Positions 38,023 to 49,769 of a DNA stretch of 64,000 nt are shown piece after piece. The stretch's first letter is position 1; every line of letters begins with the position of its first letter. Under the pieces are notes generated by a model. That model saw nothing but the letters and a program-made list of their open reading frames with translations, was not told the origin of the DNA and did not search any database. The translations under genes were made by a program, and so were the position numbers. This stretch comes from Neoconidiobolus thromboides FSU 785 (Eukaryota; Entomophthoromycota; Entomophthoromycetes; Entomophthorales; Neoconidiobolaceae): positions 157,516-221,515 of the forward strand of contig MU626265.1 in NCBI GenBank assembly GCA_025603075.1, given 5' to 3'.

Positions 38023-38799
38023 TTTTTTGATAGTTAATCCCAGTTTTACTTGGCTCTTTATAGGTAGTCTAATCGTCTTAATTTATCTTTATTTACAATA
38101 CAAAGATATAAATTTGATAAATAAATATTAATTAATATCCTTTATTAAATAAAATCTTAATTTGAACAATTTCATTGAACTTTTTTGTTGGTAAATTAAA
38201 ATTATCTGATTAATAATAAATACTAACTTCTATCATAGCACCTAATAATCAATCTGATTAATCATACATAATTTATTGTAATATTAGTCGAGTGACAGTT
38301 GGAGTCAAGTATTGCACAAGATTAAACCCTAGGGTGAACACGAAAGCACTAGACTTAAATCGGTGGATATAAGAAAGATCCACTAGGAGTTGGATATTAT
38401 GTTTTAAAATATTATTTCTAAGAGATGAAGTTTTGTAGTTTTATTGAGGTAAATAAAGTATATTTTACAGTAGCGCCATAACAAATAATTGTACACAAAA
38501 ATATCTTTTTTGTCTCAATGTTTTGTTATTAATTTTTCTTTATTTTACATTGCATAAGAAATGAAATAAGTAACGAACTAATATATTTATGTTGTATAAT
38601 TCATGTGCAATAGTGTACTCCCTTAAAAGGGAAAATCAACTATGAGACCTTTTAATCAGATAAGTACTAAAGTTGGGACAATTTCATTAATTGTTGTCCG
38701 TTCTCTTAAAAAATAGTTTTATCTCATACCCAGATTAAAAACTAACTTATTTTTATTAATAAAAGTTAATGTAAGGGTTAACATTTAAATCTAAAATAT
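38023..38799. other. Spacer between the two secreted-protein genes
   Basis: Holds the promoter of the left gene. A minus-strand stretch at about 38280-38400 is open (FVFTLGFNLVQY) and the plus strand there faintly resembles the end of a copia-type RNase H, too weak to call. Confidence 0.4.
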
Positions 38800-38896
38800 G
38801 AGGATGAATTTTTCTGTTTAGGAATTTTACTACAATCTTTCTACTCAAATAGCGCTTAAAAAATGGAAAAACAATGAAGCTAAAAAAAACAGTCCC
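38800..38896 (+). mobile_element. MITE, copy 6
   Basis: 97 bp from GAGGATGA to CAGTCCC with ATAT on both sides (38796-38799, 38897-38900). It abuts the duplicated 3' flank of the gene at 38976-39314. Confidence 0.88.
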
Positions 38897-38975
38897 ATAT
38901 GTTTAATGCTTATAATTATAAAATAATAATAATAGTTTTGATATTTAAATATTTATTTGTAATCTTTTTAATAGA

Positions 38976-39314
38976 TTAAATAATAGCAGCATTATTATGG
39001 CTATTAACATTGGAATGGTTACTATTTACATCTTTCTTGTGAACATTGTCAACAAATACAGCAGCTTCTTTATTACGGTCAAATTCATTAGCATTGAAAT
39101 TGTTAGCATTAGCATTAAAAGCATTATTACTAATTACAGTTGGAAAGCCAAAAGAACCAAACCCACTATTAAACCCACCATAACCACCAAGTCCATAACC
39201 TGGATAAAAAGAGTTAAAACCACGTCTGGCTAAATAACTATTGCTTGATGCTGGAAGTGAAGAAATAGTAGCAGTGAAAGCTAAAATAATGGTTTTTAAT
39301 AAAAATTGATTCAT
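38976..39314 (-). CDS. Secreted Gly/Tyr/Asn-rich protein, one dibasic module
   Basis: A 112-aa paralogue of the protein at 37465-38022. Its signal peptide (FLLKTIILAFTATISSLP) is similar but diverged, and is followed almost at once by LARRGFNSFYPGYGLGGYGG. It lacks the first module of the longer protein. The C-terminal ~83 residues and about 80 bp of 3' flank are nearly identical at the DNA level to the other copy, while the 5' flanks do not match. This indicates recent duplication or gene conversion of the 3' part. Confidence 0.75.
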   Translation of the reverse strand: MNQFLLKTIILAFTATISSLPASSNSYLARRGFNSFYPGYGLGGYGGFNSGFGSFGFPTVISNNAFNANANNFNANEFDRNKEAAVFVDNVHKKDVNSNHSNVNSHNNAAII

Positions 39315-39528
39315 TTTTTGATATTACTTTAAAAAATTATTTCAATGCTTATATACTCGTCTACCTTTCTCTCATTATTTTATAAATATATTCATTAAAA
39401 CATTTTACTTTTTTCTTTATTTATCATTAACCTGTTATTTATTATTAGTATTTAAAAGTTGTTTATCCTTAATTTATCTAGTTAATTATTATTAGCTAAC
39501 ATGATATGTGATAACTTGCACTATTTAT

Positions 39529-39628
39529 GGGGGCATTTTTTTCGGCTTCGTTACTTTTTCTATCTTTTAAGTACTATTTGAGCGGAAAATTTGTTAGTAA
39601 AGTTTTCAAAACACAGAAATACATTCTC
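39529..39628 (-). mobile_element. MITE, copy 7
   Basis: 100 bp starting GGGGGCAT and ending ACATTCTC, with TTAT (39525-39528) and TTGT (39629-39632). Core reads TTAAGTACTATTTGAGCGG, with the AGCGCT palindrome changed. Confidence 0.8.
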
Positions 39629-40240
39629 TTGTATTTAAATTTATAAGATAAATTCAAACAAATGATAAAAATGAATAATTTATCAATACAAAAATGTGAT
39701 TCATTTTGTCTAAACTAAATAATGTGTTATATTATAATACATAAAGCGTTCTAACATGATAACTTTTTTTAAAACGACACTAAATAATGCTCCCTTATCA
39801 ATTTAAACGTAATCTTTGTTTTTATAAGTCGTAGTTTTATAGAGTAAAGGCAAACATGTACTAGGATTATAACAGTTATATGATTACCTCTCACTTAAAA
39901 GATTTCATATTAAAAAATATATATTTCATTTAAATTAAACGATAATAATTGTTAGCTTTCAATTTCAATCAATTTTTAATCAATAAGAATCAATAGGAAT
40001 AGAAAAACCACCAATCAATGTAACCAAATAATTTCTAAATCAAGATAAAAACGAAATTTTAGTCACCTAAATAATTTAAGTCAACTAAAAAAATGCTATA
40101 AAAAATGCTATAAAAATGCTTTAAAGTGCAATTTGCTTGAGCTTACATTTCTATAATTTATTGGTTTCTTTAAAAATAATTAATAATCAATTTAAACTCT
40201 ATCAATATATTATTATTTATTTTAATATAGCCATGTAATG
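39629..40240. other. Intergenic, no gene recognised
   Basis: AT-rich. Two tandem AATGCTATAAAA units occur near 40092-40120. Confidence 0.5.
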
Positions 40241-40553
40241 AATTATTCAGCCAAACTTCTCTCTTATGGATTTGAACCTAATTACTCTGATAATGAGCTT
40301 TTTGAAGGTGAGTATAGTGACTGTGTTGCAACCACAACTGTGACAATAGTGATTATGAGTTTGGAGAAATTATTGATGTTTGTATTCAGGAAGATCATGG
40401 AGAGTACAATGTTATAATGTTGTGGAATTTAATAATGATAACTATATGTTAGCGTATAGTTATAGTTATACATTATTAAAAAGACTCACTAATGATTTTA
40501 ATAAATCCACTCCAAAGCGTAAGTAACCTCCAAGCTTAGTAAATTTACTATAT

Positions 40554-40650
40554 GGGGATGTTTTTTTTTGTTTAACACTTTTACTGATGACTTTCCCACT
40601 CAAATAGCGCTTAAAAAATAAAAAAAGTGATAAATCAAAAGAATGTCATC
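40554..40650 (+). mobile_element. MITE, copy 8a (first of a back-to-back pair)
   Basis: 97 bp from GGGGATGT to TGTCATC, flanked by ATAT at 40550-40553 and 40651-40654. Core CTCAAATAGCGCTTAAAA is intact. Confidence 0.88.
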
Positions 40651-40654
40651 ATAT

Positions 40655-40751
40655 GGGGTTGTTTTTTTTAGCTTCATTATTTTTTCATTTTTTAAGCGCT
40701 ATTTAACTGGAAAGATTGTATTAAAATTCTTAAGCAAAAAAACATATCCCC
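40655..40751 (-). mobile_element. MITE, copy 8b (second of the pair)
   Basis: 97 bp from GGGGTTGT to ATATCCCC, flanked by ATAT at 40651-40654 (shared with 8a) and 40752-40755. Core TTAAGCGCTATTTAACTGG. Confidence 0.88.
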
Positions 40752-41100
40752 ATATGGATTTGAATATAAATAATAATGCTTGAAATAATCATAATGTTTT
40801 TTAGGTTGGGTACATCTTACTGAGAACCTGCGGTCTCCTTTGGGTAATATAAGTTAAGCAACTTCTTTATTTTATTTATGAGTCTTATTTTTGTTTAGTT
40901 TAATAGTTTATAAAATACTACTTAATTGTTGCTATTAAGTAAATACTTTTCTACTACCCTTTTTATAAAACCTTAAACCCCAAAGAGTACGTATCTTTAC
41001 TAAATTAAGTCAATTATTTTGAGTAGGACTGATAAACATGTTGAAGAGAAAATTAATACCTTTAGAGTTATTGGCAAGGTATTTGATCCTATATAAGTAA

Positions 41101-43504
41101 TTACTTCTCCAAGGAATCTTACATTTTATATGAAGGTGAGAGGCGAATCTTTCTACTTTTAGTTTATCCTTCAAGAAAGTTCAAGAAAGTTTGTAAATAT
41201 ACTATAATATAGATTCAAGAAAGTAGGTTTCAAAGGGAAGTTCCAAAGATAAGAAGATTTAGAGACAAAATTTTTAGAAAGTGGTAAGATCAATATAATC
41301 AAATAATTCAATAAAAGCGAGACGCCAAAAGATTAATATGAATCTGCATTCTAAGAACTTCTATAATAGACTTCTACCTATTGAGAGATATCAATGATAT
41401 TCTGATGAGACTTCAGGAATGAATTTTGCTAATTAAGTTTAAGTGAGAAAGGTCTTGTGAGGGATTCACTATAGAAATGCTTCTTGTTTTGTGCCCGGGT
41501 TGAGAATAATTATCACGAAATAAAGTTGAACTTGTAGTGACTATTCTTATTTAATAAAAAAACTATAAATAGTATCATTTGTATTTTTATTAACAAAATC
41601 TGATATTGTCATTCAAGTTAATTAAACTAAAAATTTATACTAAAAGTTAATAAATACAAGATCTATTAAAAATAGTTATAAAATTAATTAAAATCAGTTG
41701 AATTGTAAAATTCAACAATAAAGTAAGATTTCTAAACAAGTTAATATTTAAAAGTATTTAATAAAATTAATAAAAATTATATTAATATATATTATTGAAA
41801 TTTAATGAAAAAGCTAATCACTTATAAGATTCCAAAAGTAAATTTGGAATCCTATATAATTCAATTTGGGCAAAAAATAATTTAAACTTTTAAAAAAACC
41901 TTTAGAAAATAAATTAATTTAATAATATTTATTTCTGTTTCAACAGCTAATTAATAATATTTTTAATGCTTATATAGTATAATTAATGGACAAAAATTAA
42001 GATCAATAATATTTTATTACTAATTTTATTGAATATTAAATGAATTCAAAGGATATAATAATTGAATTGACCACTTTAAAATTAACAATTTATTTAATAT
42101 TAAATTTGTCCTTATTTTTTTTAAAATTTACACAAAAATCATTATTATACTTTATTTATTGAACGAGTTAATATTTTATAAACATTTTATATAATACTAA
42201 ATAACAACATAAAATAATGATATCACTTATATTGAATACCCAGAAAACAACTAACAATCTCTAAGTGCTTTTTCAACGAACAGTATTTAAGAGGAATGAG
42301 TAAAAAGGAATGGTAGCTTACAGATTAGGAGCTTTTTAGAATAATGAGTTACATTTTAGTTAACATTTAAAACTACTAAAAACTTCATAATTCAATTATT
42401 ATTTCTTCTATACCTTTTCTATTATTAATTTTTTCAAACTATAACACTATCTCTATAATCAAATTTATTCAATAATCGACTATTAATAATTACTGCTTTT
42501 GTTTGATTTTAAATACAGTTTATTCTCTAAATATATCAACTAGCTTTCAATTAAATTTAGTATATATCCATGTACCGAAATTACAACTTACTATTAATAA
42601 AATACTTTTAAAAATAATTATTTAGCCAAAATATATCATTATATTAAAATTATTATTTATTTCTAGTTTGTTTTATATGAAAAAAATGGATTTAGAATAA
42701 ATTAATAGTTTAATCATATAACAGTATCACGTTATTTTTGTAATTACTTTGATAGCTCAATAGTTCAACAGTTTAATAGTTTAATAGTTTAATTGTCTAA
42801 TTTTATTATTTTTCCATTATTCAAATTCAATCTAAATAAGTATTATTGTTAATAGGTTAAATTCAAGGCTAAAAGGTAGTTTTAAATTATATTAATTAAA
42901 CGTTATTTATTAATAAATTTGTACTTAAAAGCAATTACTTGCTATCTTCAAGTAAGTTAAAAAATAACATTGAATAATACAATTAATAACAACATAAATA
43001 AAACTCTTACACCCGATTTTCTTCCTTATACTAATAATTCGAAACCCTTAATATTCAACAAATAAACTTTTAATTTGTGGTTAAAAATTTCAATTTTTTA
43101 GTGACTTATACTAAATTTAGTAAATTCTTGTGATTCTTCTGATTAGCAAACCTTAATATGGATAGTATGGTACTAGACCTAAATTTATTCTAATGAAAAT
43201 ATAAAGGAGCTTGGATTGAAATAAAAAGTTTAACCTTTCTTTGAAGATTTCATTTTTTATTAAAATTTAGGCTTAATAATTAGATCTTTTATTACTATTT
43301 AATTGTTATACAATTCAAGAAAATAATGCTATTTGGCTAATTAATATCACTTAATAATTATACAATTCAATAATCATTCCAACTATAACAAAAGAGTATA
43401 TAAACAGTCATAAATTTAACAATTGACAATAAAACAATAAACTTAGATAACTACTATCCCCAAACGCACTTAACATTTATTTAAAACAGCAACTCAAATT
43501 CAAT
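41101..43504. other. Long AT-rich intergenic region
   Basis: No gene is supported. At 41280-41430 a few short open stretches exist (RDAKRLI and others), perhaps debris of the decayed gene upstream. Near 42755-42800 a 9-mer like AGTTTAATA is repeated four to five times. The right end holds the promoter of aminodeoxychorismate synthase. Confidence 0.5.
42755..42800. repeat. Short tandem repeat, unit about AGTTTAATA
   Basis: Four to five imperfect copies of a 9-bp unit (AGTTCAACA, AGTTTAATA, AGTTTAATA, AGTTTAATT). Confidence 0.7.
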
Positions 43505-46003
43505 ATGTCACTTTATGATGAATATAAGAAAGCCAAAATTTTAATCATAGACAATTATGATTCTTATACATATAATATTATTCAATATTTACCAAAAGAA
43601 CAAGTCATGGTAATTCGTAATGATCATTGTTCATATGAAGAATTTGAACGTGAAATTTTACCTTATTTTGATGGTGTTATTTTATCCCCAGGTCCAGGTC
43701 GTCCAGATAAAAAAGAAGATTTTGGTTTATGTTTAGATCTTTTAGAAAGAAAATTAGATATCCCAATTTTTGGTATCTGTTTAGGTCACCAAGGTTTAGC
43801 TAATACTTTTGGAGGAAAAGTAAGTTGAAACTATTTTAGTATTCCTATTTATTTAACTCTTTATTTTATCAATAGGTTGTTATTGCACCAAAAGAAATGC
43901 ACGGTTTAATTTCTGAAGTAACTAAAATTCATCCAAATGAAGAAGAGCAAAAAGAAATCACTAATGCTTATGATCTTCTTTATGGTATTCCAGAAAAATT
44001 TGATGTTACTCGTTATCATTCACTTATTGTTGAAAAGAGTACTATTCCAGATACACTTTATCCAATCTGTTATGTAGAAGAAGATGGTATTAATATGGGA
44101 GTAGCTCATAAAACTTTACCTTATTATGGTGTCCAATTTCATCCAGAATCTATTTGTAGTCAATTTGGCGATAAAATGATTCAAAATTTTGCTGGAATTT
44201 CCTATCATTATAGTAATAATCCACATAAGGATATACCTTTACCTCAAAGTGTATGGAAATATTCAACTCTTAATTGTGCTACTCCATTAGTTGAAAGAAA
44301 GAACTTTAATGATGTTCAAGTTAAAGTAACTAAATTGACTAGTTCTACTGTTAACACTGAAATTATTTATGATCATTTATTCCGTAATGATATCTATTCT
44401 TACTGGTTAGATTCTGCTTCTCGTAGTTTAAATTTAGGTAATACTTCTTATCTTGGTCCCGGTACTACCAATGGTTCAGCTACAATTCGTTATGATTTAC
44501 CAACCAAAACTTTAAGTTTTGCTAGAGTAAATGGACAAGAATCTGAAACTATTTTCTCTAAACAACTCACAGATAAAGATTTGCCACTTATTGAATGGGT
44601 TGATGCCTTTACTCAATCTTTTAATTTATTACCAAATAGCAGTGAAATTCCATTTGATTTCTGTGGTGGTTTATTAGGTTATTTTGATTATGAAATGAAA
44701 GATGAAACTTTACCAAACTTTAAGACTAAATTTGAGACAACTGTACCTTACGCTAACTCTCAATTCTTATTTGTTGATCGTGGTTTAGTAGTTGATCATT
44801 TAACTAATGATATCTATGCCTTTGGTGTTATTTCCAACTCTAAATCTATTCATGATTTCCCAAAGAATTTACAAGATGTTAATGAAGCTACTAATGTCTT
44901 AATTCAACATCTTGGTACTACTGAAAATGAATTTGATTCCTGGGTACAAGGAGTATCTAACAAACTCGCCAGTTTACCATTGAAACCCACTAAAGCTGAA
45001 AAGGTACGTGATGTATCTGAAGATGTTGGTTTAAGGTTAGATTTAGATCAAGAACAATATATTAAAGAAGTTCAAACTTCCCAAGCTTTAATTAAACAAG
45101 GTGAAACTTACGAAGTTTGCTTGACTACTACTATGCGTGGTGAATTCCCATCTTTAGCTACCCCAGATTCTAGAGTTGAACTTTATAAAGTATTACGTAA
45201 TAAGAATCCTGCCCCATTCGCTTGCTTATTAAGGTATTCTGATGTAACTATCTGTTCTTCATCCCCCGAACGTTTTATGAGAATGGAAGCTGATGGAGCT
45301 ACTTCAATGAAGCCAATTAAAGGTACTGTTAAACGCCCAACTGTAGAAGAGTTTTCAGTCCTTTATCCAAATGCTAGTGAAGCTGAATTACAAAAATTAA
45401 TGGCTGATGAAGATCAACGTCGTGCTTATGAACTTCAAGCAGATATTAAACAACGTGCTGAAAATTTAATGATTGTCGATCTAATTCGTAATGATTTAAC
45501 TACTATTTCTGAACCTGCTTCAGTTCAAGTTCCTGGTTTAATGAAAGTTGAAACTTTTAAATATGTACATCAATTAGTCACTACTATTACCTCTGAATTA
45601 AGACCAGAAATTGGTCATGCTCAAGCTTTCGCTCGTTGCTTCCCACCTGGTAAATTTAAATCCTTATTTTTATAATATTTTTATCTAACTTCTTTTTCTA
45701 GGTTCAATGACTGGTGCTCCTAAACGTCGTACTGTTCAATTAATGGAAGATATTGAAGGTTTAAGACCAAGAGGTATTTATTCAGGTGCTATTGGTTACT
45801 TTTCATTAAATAAAGTATCTGATTTCTCTGTTGTCATTCGTACTGTTGTTGTTACCAATGATGGTAAGAATGAACTTTCTGTCGGTGCTGGTGGCGCTAT
45901 TGTTGCTCTCTCTGATCCTCTCGATGAATTTAATGAAATGATCATTAAAGCTTATTCCACCGTTCCTTCTGTTCACCAATTCTTGGAATCTCAAGCTTTA
46001 TAA
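43505..46003 (+). CDS. ABZ1: Aminodeoxychorismate synthase (PabA-PabB fusion)
   Basis: Three exons (43505-43819, 43876-45649, 45702-46003) give 796 aa. The N-terminal glutaminase (about 1-220) has IDNYDSYTYNI, SPGPGRP, FGICLGHQG with the nucleophile Cys, and VQFHPESI with the catalytic His. The chorismate-binding domain (about 330-796) has GGLLGYFDYE, ETYEVCLTTTM, CSSSPERFM, SMKPIKGTVKR, MIVDLIRNDL, VETFKYVHQLVTTI, PPGSMTGAPKRR and SVGAGGAIVALSDP. The Lys in PIKGT is the residue that marks aminodeoxychorismate synthases; anthranilate synthases have PIAGT. The enzyme makes ADC from chorismate and glutamine for p-aminobenzoate and folate, and fusion of both parts is normal in fungi. Confidence 0.96.
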
Positions 46004-46199
46004 TAAGTTGGAACAAGTCACTCCATGTTTATCTATTTAAAGTTCGATTAGTGTTTATTTGTAGTCGAATTTTGTTCAAATAAAAACACAGTTTATATTA
46101 TATTATTATTTTTTCTTTATTCAATAAATAAGATAGGTAATAGAAACTATTATATAACTTATAAAACTCCATGTTGTATCTACTTCCTTATCAATTTAT

Positions 46200-47288
46200 T
46201 TAATGAATGAGAGGCAAATAGGTAGGAGTATGATCTCTATAATTGATATATTCTTGACCAAAAAATCGAATCAAATGGGCTTCTTCAACTCTTATTCTAG
46301 TTTTAAAAAACTGATGTAAAACAAAGCAGAATGCAGAAAAGCATAATGGATTAAATAACATAATTTGAGTACCTAAAGTAAATAGATAAAAGCCTAGATA
46401 AGAAGGATGACGGGCGATACTATAATAAAATTAGTTAACAAATGACTAAAATAGTATGAAATTATTTAATATTAAATTTCATTCTATTTAAATATTTTAA
46501 AATTTCTTACCTAAACACCCCAGTAGTAATAAGATGATGATCTTGGTCTTTCATACTTTGAACGTAATGGTTGAAACTAGTATTAGCTTCAATCATGGCT
46601 CTTGAACGAAACCATTGCCCAACAAGTACAAATAAGAATCCTATTGATTTAAAAAGATTAAATTTCAGTTTCAGTTACAGTTTCATTTATCAATCACTTA
46701 CCCAACAATTGAATTGGCATAACATAATTATAAACCCAGGGATAATAAATTTTCTTTAAAAAATATTCAGCTACAGAAACTAAAAGGGCAATGTGATATC
46801 CGGATACTGGATCGTATAAAAATGCTATAATTTAAAGAATACAATTAACATCACTTCTTTAAAATCAAACAAATTTCAAAATATATACACTTACAATCTA
46901 ACTTCACTCTCCTTGGATTAAATATTGCAGTAATCAAATACTCCAAAAGATGAAACCCACCAAGTGCCATGACGTACATACCAAAAGCACGATAACCAGA
47001 AACAAATAAAGCGAAGCTTAAACCAAAACCTATTAAAATTCCAGCAAATGATGCATAAACTGCAATAGTAGCAGGGATATGATCACCTTGTTGATAAGCT
47101 AATATAAATTCATTTTTAAAATCTTGATAATTGGGTGGTGGGCTATTTTCTAAATCAATTGTCTTTGGTGTTGGGTCTAAAGAAATCGTTGAATTGATAC
47201 TGGATGAACGCGAACGTAAACCACTCTCTTTTCCTACTCCTAGCCAGTTCTTGATATTGTCTTTACGTGGACTGCTAGATAAACTCAT
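46200..47288 (-). CDS. STE14: Protein-S-isoprenylcysteine O-methyltransferase (ICMT)
   Basis: Four exons. The first (from 47288) encodes a Ser-rich N-terminus and two membrane segments (VYASFAGILIGFGLSFALFV, MYVMALGGFHLLEYLITAIF). Later exons give VSGYHIALLVSVAEYF, VGQWFRSRAMIEANTSFNHY and the catalytic C-terminal block with SIARHPSYLGFYLFTLGTQI and RVEEAHLIRFFGQEYINYRD. RHPSY.GF and the E-x-x-L...F....Y end are the SAM/isoprenyl-binding signature. The enzyme, in the ER membrane, methylates the C-terminal prenylcysteine of CaaX proteins. The Cdc42 encoded at 6816-7548 is a likely substrate. Confidence 0.94.
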
Positions 47289-48349
47289 TTTTATGAATTT
47301 TTTTCTAAAAGAATGGAATTTAAAAGCGGGTTTTTAAAATGGGCAGTTTTCAGAGGCTGGGTTTTTGGTTTTTTGAAGGTTTGGTAAAATGAAATTGTAA
47401 TAAGTTTCAGTTCTATTAAAAGGTTTAAAATTTCGTCTTTAAAAGGATAAGGATGCAAATAGTATAACGTTTATTGGGATTAATTTAAAAGTTAGTAGGT
47501 TTTCATTCTATGACAGTGAAAACACATATGACTTGTCACTTAGTTAATCAAACAGATGAGGAATACGGCTAGGGTTTAGATGGCTTGAAAACTTGGTTTG
47601 AAGATGTATCACCTTTTTGACGATGGAGCTATTATATTGCATTAGCTTAGTTTTATGCTAATTGCTATTTTTTAGAAGCTCAACTTAATTTTTTGTAAAT
47701 TTGATTTATCAGTTGCAAACTAAAAACATTACTACAGCCACTATGCTATCTGGTAATGAGTATAAATAAAACTTTTTACTAGCTAATAAATAAACAACAA
47801 TATTTTATATTAATCAGATATAACAATTAACGAATAGTAAAGGAATCGATCGATAATATATGGAAACCTGTAAATAAAGAACGAAATCAAATTGAAATGA
47901 TTCGTGAAATCAAACTGATCATCTTATTACGAAGTGCAGATGATTAAATGAAATAAATTTTCAGGAACTTAGTTTGTTATTGTTTATTGAATTTTACATA
48001 GACATAATGTTTCTTTCGTGTTTTCGTTTTTTTACTCCATTACCCTTGCTTGTTTTGTCGAGCTAACTGTAAAGTAAAAGCTGTTGTTTCAACTAAAGTT
48101 AAGTTGAGTATTGATCTCGATTAAAACAATTAAGTACGTAATTACTACTAAAAATAGGTTATAACATAAGCTTATCGTTGATCATTTTTATTCAATCAAA
48201 AAACTACTATTATTAAGGCCTTAACATTTTATATTAAATTGAAAAGCAGCGTTGTGTAAAGCTTTCTACTTGATTTTTTTCAAGTTCTTCATCTACTAGC
48301 TATTGATATTGAATTTATCAGAGTTAATGGTTATTGTAAACATATTCTA
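47289..48349. other. Intergenic, no intact gene
   Basis: Contains the ICMT promoter at its left. Stretches near 47860-47950 are briefly open (NKERNQIEMIREIKLIILLR) but end in stops; they may belong to transposon debris. Confidence 0.5.
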
Positions 48350-48960
48350 TTTTATTTTACATTTACTATGTTTCTAAAATCAAAAAACTAAACTTTTGTA
48401 TCAATGCACTTCAAGATGTATTTGATGGTAATGAAGATAATAGTATTGTAAAACAAATTAAAGCTAATCATGCTTTATGTTAATTTAGTTCAACCGATAT
48501 TCATTGTTCAATTGATTGATCTAAGGGATTGATAATTGACACCTATTATTAATATTCAGTCATTGACAAAGTTCTAAGAGAAAATACAACCAATGCCATG
48601 CGTTGATATTTTTTGTTTCAACCATTCAATATTGTTCTAACATATATAGTTAATTTGAATAATATGTAATCTATTTAAAACTATCAGAAAATACAATAAT
48701 AACAACAATAATAAGTAAAACAATGATTTAAAACTTTTCCATAAATCAAAATATAAATCAATCATTCTAATGCAAAAGAGGGGTATGCTCATACTATTTA
48801 TAAGGCCAGAGTCAAATGAAAGTGTAAATCATACTCTCGATTCTGCGGGATATGTATAAGCTATATAGGCGATAGCATATTTACATGATCTATATTTAAT
48901 TTGCTAACCTGTTGGAGATCAGCTACAAGCATACCAGCTTCAAAATTATGATTTTGTATT
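48350..48960 (-). mobile_element. Decayed DDE transposon, copy B
   Basis: Reverse complement of this region is collinear with 1-740. The transposase part is 48775-48950 (minus), reading FEAGMLVADLQQ and then, in another frame, YIAYTYPAES; the second block lies at 48380-48560. Unlike copy A it has no MITE between the blocks. Stops and frameshifts show it is inactive. Confidence 0.7.
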
Positions 48961-49000
48961 AACTACCAGAAGCTAATATAAAAAAACTAGTAGATTAAAA

Positions 49001-49140
49001 AATATTTAATAATAGATTAACCTGAACCCTTAATAAATAGCACTACTAAGCACCATTTGTTGAAATTAACCTAAAAAATTATAATTAATGTGCTCAACAA
49101 ATTATTTAGTACTAGATTAACTTGGGTCTTTAGTAGCTGG
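49001..49140. repeat. Two-copy direct repeat, 100-bp period
   Basis: The block TTTAATAATAGATTAACCTG near 49005 recurs as TTTAGTACTAGATTAACTTG near 49105, and CACTACTAAGCA recurs as TACTACTAAACA exactly 100 bp later. It lies between the decayed transposon and MITE copy 9. Confidence 0.65.
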
Positions 49141-49204
49141 TACTACTAAACATCGCCTGGGGATATCCAAATTGGTTTCATTTTTTTGTCCAATTTTCAA
49201 ATAC

Positions 49205-49302
49205 GGGAGTGTTTTTTTGACTTCATTATTTTTTCCATTTTTTAAGCACTATTTAAACGGAAAATTTGTTAGTGAAATTCTTAAAAACGAAAATACATCC
49301 CC
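49205..49302 (-). mobile_element. MITE, copy 9
   Basis: 98 bp from GGGAGTGT to ACATCCCC, with ATAC (49201-49204) and ATTT (49303-49306). The core TTTTAAGCACTATTTAAACGG is slightly altered. A 61-codon open frame at 49172-49357 runs through it by chance. Confidence 0.85.
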
Positions 49303-49769
49303 ATTTGGTAAATTTTGTTTTATTTTTACAAATCTTTTAGAAACCACTTTAAAATAATATTTATAAGCTATTTTATTAATTTTTGTTATTTAAGGCTATA
49401 TACTTAGGAATTAATAAGGTACTAGTTAATTTCATTAACTTTAAATTTTTCAAAAATCTCACTATTAAGATACTTTTTCAAACTGACTTAAATGGCTTCC
49501 AATTGACTTAAAATTACTTTTACATTTCTGAGTTTGTGTAAATATCTTTTGAGCTTTTATCAGGCTTGTTTAAAGTTAATTATATTATGTAAATGTTAAT
49601 GGCTAGTTAAAATGGACGATTAATAGATCCTTGACTCAACTTTAATTTTTAAAAGCTAAAATACACTAAGCAATGAGACTTAATTTTAATGAGACTTTAA
49701 AAATAGGGGCTATACATAATAATACTACAAATAAGAATAAATGAATTGAACTAATACCTAAATATAAAT
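49303..49769. other. Intergenic, between two MITEs
   Basis: No gene seen in 467 bp of AT-rich sequence. Confidence 0.5.

Larger units (their letters stand above)
40241..41100 (+). pseudogene. Decayed or unusual multi-exon gene, family unknown
   Basis: From the ATG at about 40235-40241, MNYSAKLLSYGFEPNYSDNE is followed by shifted frames reading NSDYEFGEIIDVCIQEDHGE and then VVEFNNDNYMLAYSYSYTLL and KRLTNDFNKSTPK. A donor GTAAGT near 40519 and an acceptor TTTTTAG at about 40804 would join this in phase to WVHLTENLRSPLG, and a later stretch near 41025-41100 reads RTDKHVEEKINTFRVIGKVF. At least two frameshifts interrupt it. I recognise no domain. If the splice reading is right, a pair of MITEs (40554-40751) sits inside the intron. 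Confidence 0.35.

Noticed and set aside
38280-38410. Copia-like RNase H tail on the plus strand
   Set aside because: Only a few residues (GEHESTRLKSVDIR) resemble the motif, with stops on both sides.
37486-39233. Plus-strand frames MAINIGMVTIYI... at two places
   Set aside because: Antisense images of the two secreted-protein genes; the minus frames have signal peptides and module structure.
49172-49357. 61-codon plus-strand frame
   Set aside because: It is MITE copy 9 plus flanks; no independent coding evidence.
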